From the NCBI GenBank assembly GCA_047967505.1, contig CM106538.1: a DNA stretch of 64,000 bases. The stretch is one strand, 5' to 3'. The stretch is from Dipteris shenzhenensis. Taxonomy: Eukaryota > Polypodiophyta > Polypodiopsida > Gleicheniales. Made by a program: the position numbers and the translations under genes. Shown one piece after another: positions 1 through 9,832 of this stretch. Position 1 is the stretch's first letter, and each line of letters starts with the position of its first letter. Below the pieces are notes generated by a model, which saw only the letters and a program-made list of their open reading frames with translations, had not been told where the DNA came from and ran no database searches.

Positions 1-935
1 GTAGGCGTGCTCTGGGAGCTCTCCAGCATAGGCTACCCACCCAGGCACATAGTTGGTATGCCCAAGGGATATCTCTAGTCTTTCTTCGTACATTCTGGAA
101 GACTCTTTGGGCAAGTTGGCGGCCGAGGTCTTACTTTCTTTGGATGGTGGTCCACAAGGGGCTACCAGTTGGGAGATGGCTGAGGCAGATGGGGCAGGAG
201 GGGCACTGCCAGATGTGTTTTCATGAGGAGTCGTCCCTGAAGCACTGCCTTTGGAGCTGTTCGCATGCTCAGACAGTGTGGAAGGGAGTCATGGGGATCT
301 TAGCGAGGGCTGCACCCGACCTAGGACCGGTCACTTGGGGAGCCGTTTGTTGGTGCAGCACCGAGATGGGACATCACTTGGCTTATAAGTTCTCTTGGCA
401 GGATCCAGTTTTCATCACGCAGGCCACCTGGGCATACATGGAAAGCTTCCCTTGGCATTTGATAGAGACAGATGCAGGAGCGATGACTCGGCACCAGTTT
501 GGGAGATCATAGGGAGTATTGTAGGCTGGCATATCTGGACTTCCAAATGCGCGCAGACCTTAGGAGATCAGGCTTCTTCTGCTACCCAAACCCTAGCGGA
601 CATCTGGAGCACGATCATTCACACGCTCAAGGGTCAGTGGGATCAGATTCAGGGGGAGTCCCGGGCAGGGAAGGAGAAGCGACGGTGCTTCCTTCACGAC
701 TGGGACCATCAAGAGCTGTTCTTCCAGCACTCTGCTCAGAGTCTTCAGTGGCATTACTCCCCCCCACCATGGCTGTTTGTCCACACTCAGATGATTATGC
801 CCTGAGAGGCTTGTAATTATTTTGTTACCACGAGCTGTATCCGTTTTATGATTACAGCCCGCTGGCCTTTAGGCCTTCTTGTACTCTCGTTTTCAAGCAA
901 TATAACTAGCACTACTTTTTGCGGCAAAAAAATAA
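1..935 (+). mobile_element. LINE (non-LTR retrotransposon) 3' end
   Basis: Truncated by the window start. It holds the C-terminal part of the LINE reverse-transcriptase ORF, a short 3' untranslated tail and an A-rich end at about 926-935. Directly after the tail the sequence becomes the LTR-element family that continues uninterrupted in two other copies (around 2815 and 4190), so the LINE 3' end was inserted into, or joined to, that family. Confidence 0.7.
3..805 (+). pseudogene. LINE reverse transcriptase C-terminus, zf-RVT domain, frameshifted
   Basis: The frame open from position 3 to about 512 encodes the zinc-binding region found at the C-terminus of plant LINE reverse transcriptases. 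An aromatic block ending FLWMVVHKGLPVGRWL leads into a CxxC (CQMCF) and then HCLWSC before VWKG, which fits a C-x2-C...H-x3-C knuckle. After about position 500 the likely coding frame moves to one that continues to a stop at 803-805 (VGWHIWTSKCAQ onward, with a helical tail). One frameshift is therefore present. The catalytic RT core and endonuclease lie upstream, outside the window. Family assignment rests on the Cys/His spacing and the surrounding aromatic residues and is an inference. Confidence 0.65.
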
Positions 936-1806
936 ATGTAGGGGCATTTCGAGGATAGATCAAGGGGACCATATCTTTGGTCAGGATTTTGCCCATTGAT
1001 ACTTCCATGAAGATTCTTCCATCATGAGTAATGAACGGACACCTAATGGTTCTGCGATGGAAAGTCTGTCATGTATTTCAACCCAAGAATTTCAATTACA
1101 AGGGTTTTCCGTTGAGGGATTTTCTGAATACTAAGTAATTCAAGAATTAGGGTTGATAGAAAATTGCAACCCAAAAATTGGCCTCGAGGGGTTCAATTGA
1201 TGGGGTTGTTCGAACAATGATTCCTCGATCTCAACCTAAGATTTTGAGTTCAAGGATACTCAATAGATAAGGTTGATAGAATCATTTACCTTCAGGTACA
1301 CATTTTACTATGCTTGTGTACGGATATGTCAACGGAATTAACTCTCTGGATTCAGGCGTTACTTGATTTCTCGAGGAGACTACTCGACGATATGTAACCT
1401 TGTTTAGATTGAGAGATTTACTTTCCTTGGGTTGGTTATCAAAGATTGTGGCTTTGGCCTTAGATTTTCTTTGATTTGAATCTCATGGAAAGTATAGCAC
1501 ACTCAAACTGATAGTCAAAGTATAGTTATTGGCATGGACTCATCTTCACAGAGAGTTTTCGGGCTTTCTGGTGAACTCAGGAGTGAGTTCTTAGAGGAAG
1601 GGGAGTATGTCATGTGCATGGTGTACCTAGGGTTGGATAGCAGGTTAACGTGGGTTACGGGATAGCATAGGGCTGGATGGCTATTTTTAGCCGAGATTGC
1701 TATATATAGAGATTGATTCATATATAGTGCGTGCTTGTAGCCCACGTGCTCGGGGGTGGTCGGGAGGATCGAGGCACCTGCGCTATGATTCTGGTTGTAT
1801 TGAGGC
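936..1806 (+). mobile_element. LTR element G-family, copy 1: 3' internal region, PPT and partial LTR
   Basis: Positions 936-1607 are nearly identical to 2816-3484 and, in reverse, to about 3893-4180. A polypurine tract (about 1592-1605) sits immediately before a TGTCATGTGC start at 1608, which marks the beginning of a 3' LTR. The LTR carries AT-rich TATA-like stretches and is internally deleted after about 1735 relative to the copy at 6748-7238. No protein domain is recognisable in the internal part. Confidence 0.6.
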
Positions 1807-1910
1807 CGCAAGATCTAACCCTATCACTGACCTAGAATCTCGTCCTCAATACAACCAGAATCATAGCGCAGGTGCCTCGATCCTCCCGACCACCCCCGAG
1901 CACGTGGGCT
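1739..1910. repeat. Perfect 67-bp inverted repeat with 38-nt spacer
   Basis: Arms 1739-1805 and 1844-1910 are exact reverse complements. Each arm is the same piece of the G-family LTR, so the structure is two LTR fragments fused in opposite orientation. The right-hand piece runs on from the LTR terminus (GCAAGATCT) as in the copy at 6765 onward. Confidence 0.9.
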
Positions 1911-2144
1911 ATCCGCCATGTAGATGGCCAAAGTCCCGGCCTGGGTCCAAGCCCCATCCATCAGTTGAGGAGCGCTCAACTGATCTGCACAATAGCACTG
2001 GCCAACGGGCTAAAAGAGTGAGAATCAGAATGACCCCGCCTTTGGACATGAGTCAAAGAAGGTATCCAACAAGACTCATCCTGGTCTAATCAATAAGAAC
2101 CTTCATATGGCCAAACGGTAACTCAAAGAAACGTCATTAACTCA
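1807..2144 (-). mobile_element. G-family LTR fragment in reverse orientation plus adjoining repeat
   Basis: Positions 1808-1910 match 6763-6869 in the same orientation, and 1911-2000 match about 6955-7042, so this is a minus-strand LTR with an internal deletion. Positions 2010-2144 (from CTAAAAGAGTGAGAATC) recur directly at 4948-5090. No coding potential is visible. Confidence 0.5.
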
Positions 2145-3877
2145 CAAGGGGGTGATATAATCACAAAAAGAAAAGGATTGAGAACGGATTTGCCACCCTG
2201 ACTCAATCTGGGATCATCTGAGTTGAATAGGGATTGGCTACCTGATTTACTCATATTGTCCACTGAGTTTTTTATTTGTAGTATACTTTGCTGGTATGGG
2301 ACACTAAGATATGTTACATTTAAGATTCTCTGATGTGGTGGTATAATCCAGCGTGAAATAATACCCAAGGACCTCTAGGGTGAAGTACAAGTAGGCTGAA
2401 TTGAATTGGGGGCAACCTGATTAGATTTTTTACGAGGATTGACTAAGATTCTTTACCCTGAGAGAAGCCATGTATTTTTTGGGTTCAACCCTGGAGCTCC
2501 ATAGTCTAGACTCAATCTCAGGGAGGGTTACCACCTCTCTTCTGATGATGGTCTGTCAGTGCCTTGTTTGGAACCTGGTGTTCCTAGATAAGAGATCCTA
2601 AGAACTAGATGATCTTGTGATTGGAGCGGTTTATTGTGCACAAGTTTATACAGGATATTCGGTAGTGGATCTTATTTTTAGAGATTTCGATTTGTATATT
2701 TCCGTAGTCTTTGGATCACATAGGATGTTATTCCTATGATGGTTGACTATATGCATGTCTACAACAGTACCATTGACTGGATATAGCCAATTGAATTTTT
2801 CCTGATTATCCTCATGTAGGGGCATTTTGAGGATAGATAAGGGAACCACATCTTTGGTCAAGATTTTGCCCATTGATACTTCCATGAAGATTCTTCCATC
2901 ATGAGTTATGAATGGACACCTAATTGTTCTATGATGGAAAGTCTGTCATGTATTTCAACCCAAGAATTTGAATTACAAGGGTATTCCGTTGAGGGATTTT
3001 CTGAATACTAAGTAATTCAAGAATTAAGGTTGATAGAAATTCCAACCCAAAAATTGGCCTCGAGGGGTTCAATTGATGGCGTTGTTCGAACAATGATTCC
3101 TCGATCTCAACCTAAGATTTTTTAGTTCAAGGATACTCAATAGATAAGGTTCATAGAATCATTTACCTTTAGGTACGGATTTTACCATGCTTGTGTACGA
3201 ATATCTCAACGAAATTAACTCTGTGGATTCAGGCGTTACTTGATTTCTCGAGGAGACTACTCGACGATATGTAGCCTTGTTTAGATTGAGAGATTTACTT
3301 TCCTTGGGTTGGTTATCAAAGATTGTGGCTTTGGCCTTAGATTTTCTTTGATTTGAATCTCATGAAAAGTATAGCACACTCAAACTGATAGTCAGAGTAT
3401 AGTTATTGGCATGGACTCATCTTCACAAAGAGTTTTCAGGCTTTCTGGTGAACTCAGGACTGAGTTCTTAGAGGAAGGGGAGTATGTCATGTGCATGGTG
3501 TACCTAGGGTTGGATAGCAAGTTAACGTGGGTTACATGATAGCATAGGGCTAGATGGCTATTTTTAGCCGAGATCGCTATATATAGAGATTGATTCATAT
3601 ATAGTGCTCGCTTTATATGGAGGGAGCTATTCATAGCATTGTGCTATTTATAGCGGGTTTCCTTCTATATAGAGGGAGGGCTAGTGCTATTATGTAGATC
3701 AGTTGAGCGCTCCTTAAATTATGGATGGGACTTGAACCCATGCCGGGACTCTGGCCATCTACATGGCGGATCATAGGTGGTGTATCGAAGGTCCTCTGGA
3801 CGGGCTCAGGTGGTATGGGACGCCTGGGTTAGATACGGGCCTATGGATGAGTCGAGCTGTAACCCACGTGCTCGGGG
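2145..3877 (+). mobile_element. LTR element G-family, copy 2: 3' internal region, PPT and LTR
   Basis: The internal sequence 2145-3484 ends in a polypurine tract (about 3470-3482) followed by an LTR starting TGTCATGTGC at 3485. The LTR contains TATATATAG-like boxes and stops abruptly at about 3877, where it meets an inverted internal segment. Compared with copy 1, it retains the LTR middle (about 3604-3860). No gag or pol motif was found on either strand, so the element is non-autonomous or stripped of coding sequence here. Confidence 0.6.
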
Positions 3878-4858
3878 GTCATGCTGAATACCCTTGAACT
3901 CAAAAATCTTAGGTTGAGATAGAGGAATCATTGTTCAAACAATCGCATCAATTGAGCCCCTCGAGGTCAATTTCTGGGTTGCAGTTTCTATCAACCCTCA
4001 TGTCTTGAATTAACAGAATACCCTTGTAATTCAAATTCTTGGGTTGAAATACATGACAGACTTTCCATCGCAGAACAATTAGGTATCCGTTCATAACTCA
4101 TGATGAAAGAATCTTCATGCAAGTATCAATGGGCAAAATCCTGACCAAATATATGGTCCCCTTGATCTATCCTCGAAATGCCCCTACATGAGGATAATCA
4201 GTAAAAATTCAATTGGCTATATCCAGTCAATGGTACTGTTGTAGACATGTATATAGTCAACCATCATAGGAATAACATCCTATGTGATCCAAAGACTACG
4301 GAAATATACAATCCGAAATCTCTAAAAATAAGATCCACTATCGGATATCCTGTATAAACTTGTGCACAATAAACCACTCCTATCACAGGATCATCCAATT
4401 CTTAGGATCTCTTATCTAGGAACACCAAGTTCGAAACAAGGCATTGACAGACCATCATCAGAAGAGATGTGGTAACCCTCCCTGAGATTGAGTCTAGACT
4501 ATGGAGCTCCAGGGTTGAACCCAAAAAATACATGGCTTTTCTCAGGGTAAAGAATCTTAGGCAGCCCTCGTAAAAAATCTAATCAGGTTGCCCCCAATTC
4601 AATTCAGCCTACTTGTACTTCACCCTAGAGGTCCTTGGGTATTATTTCACGCTGGATTATACCACCACATCAGATAATCTTAAATGTAACATACCTTAGT
4701 CCCATACCACGAAAGTATACTACAAATAAAAAACTAAGTGGACAATATGAGTAAATCAGGTAACCAATCCCTCTTCAACTCAGATGATCCCAGATTGACT
4801 CAGGGTGGCAAATCCATTCTCAATCCTTTTCTTAATGTGATTATATCACCCCCTTGTG
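2145..4858. repeat. About 1-kb inverted repeat around a 0.75-kb spacer
   Basis: The left arm, about 2145-3136, and the right arm, about 3893-4858, are reverse complements with scattered substitutions and small indels. Matching landmarks are the end of the left arm near 3136 against the start of the right arm near 3893, and GGGGGTGATATAATC at 2147 against its complement near 4845. The spacer contains the 3' LTR of copy 2. Such a fold-back would give a long hairpin if transcribed. Confidence 0.85.
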
Positions 4859-4925
4859 TTACAATACCCCAAGCAATAGGTCAAAGAAGAAAACCAGTAG
4901 GTAGCATCCCTAACAACTTTTGAAT
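3878..4925 (-). mobile_element. G-family internal region in reverse orientation
   Basis: Reverse-orientation copy of the internal region of the same LTR element (see the inverted repeat 2145-4858). It joins directly to the truncated LTR at 3877 and has no LTR of its own at this junction, so it results from rearrangement and not from a simple insertion. No ORF of interest. Confidence 0.55.
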
Positions 4926-5474
4926 CCTGACTATCCATGACCTCGGACTAAAAGAGTGAGAATCAGAATGACCCTGCCTTTGGACATGATTCAAAGAAGG
5001 TATCCAACAAGACTCATCCTAGTCTAATCAATAAGAACCTTCATATGTCCAAACACTAACTCGAAGAAACGCCATAACTCACAATCACATCGAGATCAAA
5101 ACTTCAAATAGAAACCAAACAGGAATCTACGCACCAAGATTCGAGAAAGGGAAATCCAATTGTCTTAGTTAAGTCCAGTTTAAGATGTAACAAAGTCTCA
5201 GGCATCCTCAATGTACCATATATCTAAAAAACTGCAAGATATATGGAACAAAAGTACACATTATATAATTTGAAAAAACCAATCAAATTATAAATGCCAC
5301 TTAGTTACAAATCAAATCCAAATTAACCAAAACCTGGTCAATTTAATAACAAGACAATTTAGAACATAATTCATACAAAATTGGGGAACACCTTGAACCA
5401 AACGTGGTTCAAAAGATCCAGTCGAGCCAAAAATAATTAGATGTCGGTCAAAACTGAGGATTTCAACCTCTTCA

Positions 5475-5798
5475 TCACTTCTCAATAACTCGGAAGCGGT
5501 ACAAAGACTCTAAAACAAGCTGTCTACATTTAGAACAGCACGAGCCTTCTTCACTATATTTCTGGTATTGAGGGGTTTTATAGTAGTGAAGAGCTGCCCA
5601 TAGTTCATCCATCAAGGAATCCATCTCTCCTAGCAGGTCATGAGGTCTACGAGGAATAATCTCCAATGTAGGCCTCATCCTCCATCTCAATAAAACATTA
5701 ATCCAACGTAGGTGTCTCATTACTTTGATGTCCTTCCATGGCTTGAAAATATCTCGCACAAGAGAGGGACTAGAAGAAAAACAGCTGCGTTCAAACAC
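5475..5798 (-). other. Weak ORF (107 codons) in the leader of the G-family element
   Basis: The open frame on the minus strand begins with a GTG. The first ATG is at 5720, which leaves about 81 codons. The product would be Arg- and Trp-rich in the first half and end with a CSKC pair. It matches no family known to the annotator. It lies in the sense orientation of the surrounding LTR element, about 0.95 kb after the primer binding site, where gag would be expected, but has no gag signature. It may be chance or a fragment of captured host sequence. Confidence 0.2.
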
Positions 5799-5956
5799 GT
5801 GCTCTTCACACTAGCAAAAGAGAATCTGGTGCCGCGTGGAATCAAGGAAGAAGGCGGATAGAGGACAGCAATCTAGATGGCGGAATTTGATAGGTTGATC
5901 TCAGACAGAAAGAGGGTGGGGAATTCGCCTTCATGCGCTGAAGTGGTGAAGTGAGT

Positions 5957-5981
5957 GAGAGAGAGAGAGAGAGAGAGAGAG
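5957..5981. repeat. (GA)n microsatellite
   Basis: An uninterrupted GA dinucleotide run of about 25 nt, just upstream of a TATATAAATAG stretch at about 5992-6002. Confidence 0.9.
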
Positions 5982-6747
5982 GAATCCCGAGTATATAAAT
6001 AGCCAAGAAGGGCCATCAAAAGCTAGGCGAATTTAGGGTGGGTGCTTGATTTAGAGCAAGTGCTTTCCTTGCTGGAGAAAAACAAAAAAGCAACCTACTT
6101 TTTTTTACCAAAAACAGTCTCGCTTTTAAAGATCTGGTGCCGCTTTTCTCCAGCCAGCCAAAAATAGCCAAACCGCGCTAAAATCAGGCCATACGCTCCT
6201 TCCCAAAGCCAAGCGCCTGCCCCCAATCATATCGCCCCTATCTCTGATGCCCAAATTTCCTAGACAAAAGCCGTTCTCTAGCTTACGAACGTCCTCTCTT
6301 TCCTCCTACTTCTCAATTGCAGCAAATCTAGCTCTCTAGGGTAGGAATCTCATCCTTGAGAACCTAGAGCGAATTCTTTCCCTATCCACTCTTACGCGTC
6401 CCCACACATCCAATCACATCAACAACCCAAGCGTGGGAAGTTATAGGTTAGAAACGATCCATCCTCATATCTCTTGCTGAAAGCATCAAGTCTTCTCATC
6501 GCCTACCCTTCTCAAGGAATCACGATTTCCAAACACGTAGCAACCGAGAGAGAGCACATAGCCTATGGACTTCTATTTCTTCCACAACTCTCCCAATCAT
6601 GAGCGCACATCATCAGCTAACGATTCAGCCCATACATGAGCGGAAATTCAGATTTGCAAGAGCAATCTCAAAAAGCGTACCTGGAAGACATCTTTTCTGC
6701 ATACCTCGGGTTAAATTTAATCATGATAGGACGGCTCTGATACGAAA

Positions 6748-7238
6748 TGACACGACCCCGCAAGATCTGACTCTATCACTGACCTAGAATCTCGTCCTCA
6801 ATACAACCAGAATCATAGCGCAGGTGCCTCGATCCTCCCAACCACCCCCGAGCACGTGGGCTACAGCTCGACTCATCCAAAGGCCCGTATCTAACCCAGG
6901 CGTCCCATACCACCTGAGCCTGTCCAGAGGACCTTCGATACACCACCTATAATCTGCCATGTAGATGGCCAGAGTCCCGGCCAAGGTCCAAGCCCCATCC
7001 ATCAGTTGAGGAGCACTCAACTGATCTACACAATAGCACTGGCCCTCCCTCTATATAGAAGGAAACCCGCTATAGATAGCACAATGCTATGAATAGCTCC
7101 CTCCATATAAAGCGAGCACTATATATGAATCAATCTCTATATATAGCAATCTCGACTAAAAATAGCCATCCAGCCCTATGCTATCCCGTAACCCACGTTC
7201 ACCTTATATCCAACCCTAGGTACACCATGCACATGACA
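6748..7238 (-). repeat. LTR of the G-family element (about 491 bp)
   Basis: On the minus strand it begins TGTCATGTGCATGG and ends GGGGTCGTGTCA, so it has TG...CA ends. It is followed by TTTCGTATCAGAGCC, which matches 11 of the 12 usual initiator-Met tRNA primer-site bases after one shift. Partial copies are at 1608-1806, 1807-2000 and 3485-3877. Confidence 0.7.
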
Positions 7239-8534
7239 CCATGGCACCCCATACACAATAGCACACCCTAGCCAATGTTATGTGAAAGTCTAACTGCATG
7301 GACTAACACTGGGGTGTCTAGGCACCGCAACAATTGATAGCCAACAAATAATCAAGGTCAAACGACGTATATAAGGTGCGGTTGATTGGTCCTTGGTCTT
7401 GAGCCTTTTTCATCTTGGCATAATATCCATCATGCCTAGGCTAATACATAACCTTGGTCAAGTACAAGCCAATGTAGCTGAGCCAGAGGTGGCAAATTTG
7501 GTAAAAGATTAAGAGTAGTCCTTGAGATGAAGTTTGCAGATAGTGGAGGTGCTGTGCTCGTGTCAAACATTGAAAGATAGTTGGCAAATCCAGAGTGTGT
7601 GGAAGTAATGATGAATAGTGAGAGTTGCATAAACATGTAAGAAGAGGACACAGCTGTCAACAATGGTAGAGATGAGGATGATGCTGATAACTCAAAGGAT
7701 AGACATCAAGAGCATTGGGACAATGGTTGTTGCAGTTCCATGGAGTTATAAAAGGGTGTTGATTTGGAGGGTACTTTGGATGGGTGCTTGGCTTGTTGTG
7801 ATGGAAGGCAACAAGAGGTGAATATTTCAGGTCTGAATTTTCATTGTGCATTATTGATAATTTCAGTTGTATGCTTTGGGTCCTTTGGTTGTCTTGGAGT
7901 TCTAAAATAGGAGAATGGAGAGTGAAGACTTGCCAGGTCACGTGTAACCCCCTACAGAAAGGAGTCCACCTGTAAGCCCCCATATGAGAGAACATGGGGG
8001 AGATGCACCATGAGCTCCATCTTGGCTTAAAGTTAGGGCAGCCTCATGGGCCAGCATCAAGGGCTGGCACTACACCCTTGTTTAGGGCACATGAGCTGGG
8101 GCGAGATGGGGCATGTTGGTGCCCCGGCATTCAAGTCGGTCAGACCAGAAGGGTCGGCCAGCAGCGAAATCCACTTTTGTACCGCCAGATCGGGGCCAAT
8201 CGGCCCTACGACACAAGCGTCCCAATGGGGCATAGACCTCATCCATTCTCAAAAATTTCTCCAATCTGTGAGCTTCCTGCCAGCAATCATCCTCTCTTTC
8301 CTGATCAAATGTATCGCTATGGCTGGATGTTATATCATTGGATAGATTGGCTGGGATCTGCCTCATTGGTCCTCTAAAAGACAGCGCCTCTATATTATTA
8401 CAAATCACGTGAGATTCACCCCATTTCTTATGACAAAGAGGAGAAAATACATCTATAACTTTTACTAAAGGCACAAATTAGTTTTAAGAATAGGAGGTCT
8501 TTTTGTGGCAAAAGGTAGACTGGGCTATGCATAC
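7239..8534. other. No recognised gene; probably intron 2 of the oxygenase gene
   Basis: This follows the donor site of the second oxygenase exon on the minus strand, so it is likely intron. It was read on both strands for the next expected exon (a stretch beginning VPG...) and none was found. Several ORFs near 7994-8474 overlap on both strands and resemble nothing known. The rest is ordinary AT-rich sequence. Confidence 0.4.
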
Positions 8535-9814
8535 CCCAGAGACAGCAACGATGCCTAGACCATCAGGCCCAAATCCTGCCTCCAATTCCTTCGATATGTC
8601 AGCGTTCTTATCCTGAGAACAAAAGGAAAAATGAAATTGGTGATGATCACTTCACTTTGGCAAACGGGACCATTATATGAAAACCTACCACAAGTGCATT
8701 AAATTGTCTACAGAGACCCTTTCATATTTTAAAAATTGTGTTCTAACAGTTCTGAGAAAGGATACAAGAATGTAAGATCTCCCCCATTACATACGTGAAA
8801 ACTGAAACACGATACCAAATCTCCCTTTAAAGAGCAGCAGGAAACACACAAGCTACATGCACGGCCATCATAAACATTGTAAGGTTCTAAAGGTTTGCGT
8901 GGAGGTCTCCCTCCCTAGTTTTGATTCATCCACTCTAAATTTAAGCATCCTTCTGAGTCAATGGATCGGATGTTCTACCTTACTTTCACCATTTACATCA
9001 CTGGAAAAAGTTGGCTTGGAGCTAGTTTTGATTCATCCACTCTAAATTTAGGCCTCCTTCTGAGTCAATGGATCGGATATTCTATCTTACTCTAAATTTA
9101 AGCATCCTTCTGAGTCAATGGATCGGATGTTCTACCTTACTGTAAAATTATCAGCAGTCCGTTATCAAGGCGTGCCACTTGGAATGACGTTGGAGGCAGA
9201 AGATTAACAGAGGCTACTTTTGCGTCACTCAAAATGGCCTGAATAATCTTCCAATTACTGTCCAATAAAATACCAACAGCTAAGAGTCAAGACTGCTATA
9301 ATCGAGTAATCCGATCTGCTTGCAGTATAGAAAAATTAACGCAATTATTATGGAGGGCAGGTTCCCTGTCGCTTCAGGACATCTTGGCGTTCAGCTAAGA
9401 GTGTTCGTATGGTTTACATTTATGGAATTCACAATTTTGAGTTGTCAACCAGAAGTCTTTAACAGGGAGTCTACGATCCATAGCAAGAAGTCCCATCATC
9501 CACTTCATGCAATGATTAGGGGACATGTTTGTATATGCCTTCATGCAGCAAGGTCAGTGGAAAATGACCTCAAGATCAGAGTAGCTGATAGATACAACGC
9601 TTGACGTGATGGGACGAGGATCATCAGCCATGGATACTAAGCGAAGGCGAGGGGAGAACCCACATGCAGCGATCTTAAATGGCAAACAGTGAGCCAGCTG
9701 CAATTGATGAGGGGTTTTCAGCTTCCAGGGAGACGAAGAGCTGAAGCTAAGTCTATTGCTGTTGTAGCCATTTACAAAACATGATGATGGAAAAAGATTC
9801 CGAATCATGATCAT
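8535..9814 (-). CDS. 2-oxoglutarate/Fe(II)-dependent oxygenase-like protein, first two exons
   Basis: Exon 1 is 9569-9814 (ATG at 9814) and exon 2 is 8535-8612, separated by a 956-nt intron with GT at 9568-9567 and AG at 8614-8613. Both junctions are phase 0. Joined, the reading gives SISYSDLE followed by DKNADISKELEAGFGPDGLG and IVAVSG. This is the conserved N-terminal segment of a plant and eukaryotic 2OG/Fe(II) oxygenase family of unknown substrate (isopenicillin-N-synthase/clavaminate-synthase-like fold). A donor follows exon 2 where homologues continue VPG. The first 61 residues have no Asp or Glu and are rich in Ser, Arg, Lys and Pro, as in a plastid or mitochondrial transit peptide. 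The internal Met62 (position 9631) is an alternative cytosolic start. The catalytic HxD...H region lies in later exons, not found here. A Copia remnant ends 19 bp before the ATG. Confidence 0.75.
8915..9141. repeat. Tandem-like repeats in oxygenase intron 1
   Basis: Three copies of a 50-70 bp unit occur at 8915-8984, 9022-9091 and 9092-9141 (the last shortened at its left end). All contain CTTCTGAGTCAATGGATCGG, with a few substitutions. The second and third copies abut; a 37-nt spacer separates the first two. Confidence 0.85.
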
Positions 9815-9832
9815 GATGACAAGGCCACTTTA

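Larger units (their letters stand above)
4926..7238 (-). mobile_element. LTR element G-family, minus-strand copy with 5' LTR, PBS and long leader
   Basis: On the minus strand the order is LTR (7238 to 6748, TGTCA...TGTCA), a primer-binding-like GTATCAGAGCC just inside it (about 6731-6747), then a leader with mixed GC content and a GA microsatellite, down to a repeat shared with 2010-2144. Apart from one weak ORF, no gag, protease, RT or integrase motif is visible over about 1.8 kb, so this looks like a large non-autonomous LTR element or a 5' fragment. Confidence 0.55.

Noticed and set aside
5982-6100. TATATAAATAG after the GA run as a plant gene promoter
   Set aside because: No convincing coding region follows on the plus strand, and the segment belongs to the leader of a minus-strand LTR element.
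7994-8474. Three ORFs of 99-130 codons on both strands
   Set aside because: Moderate GC content keeps several frames open at once. None continues the oxygenase exon series, none has a motif.
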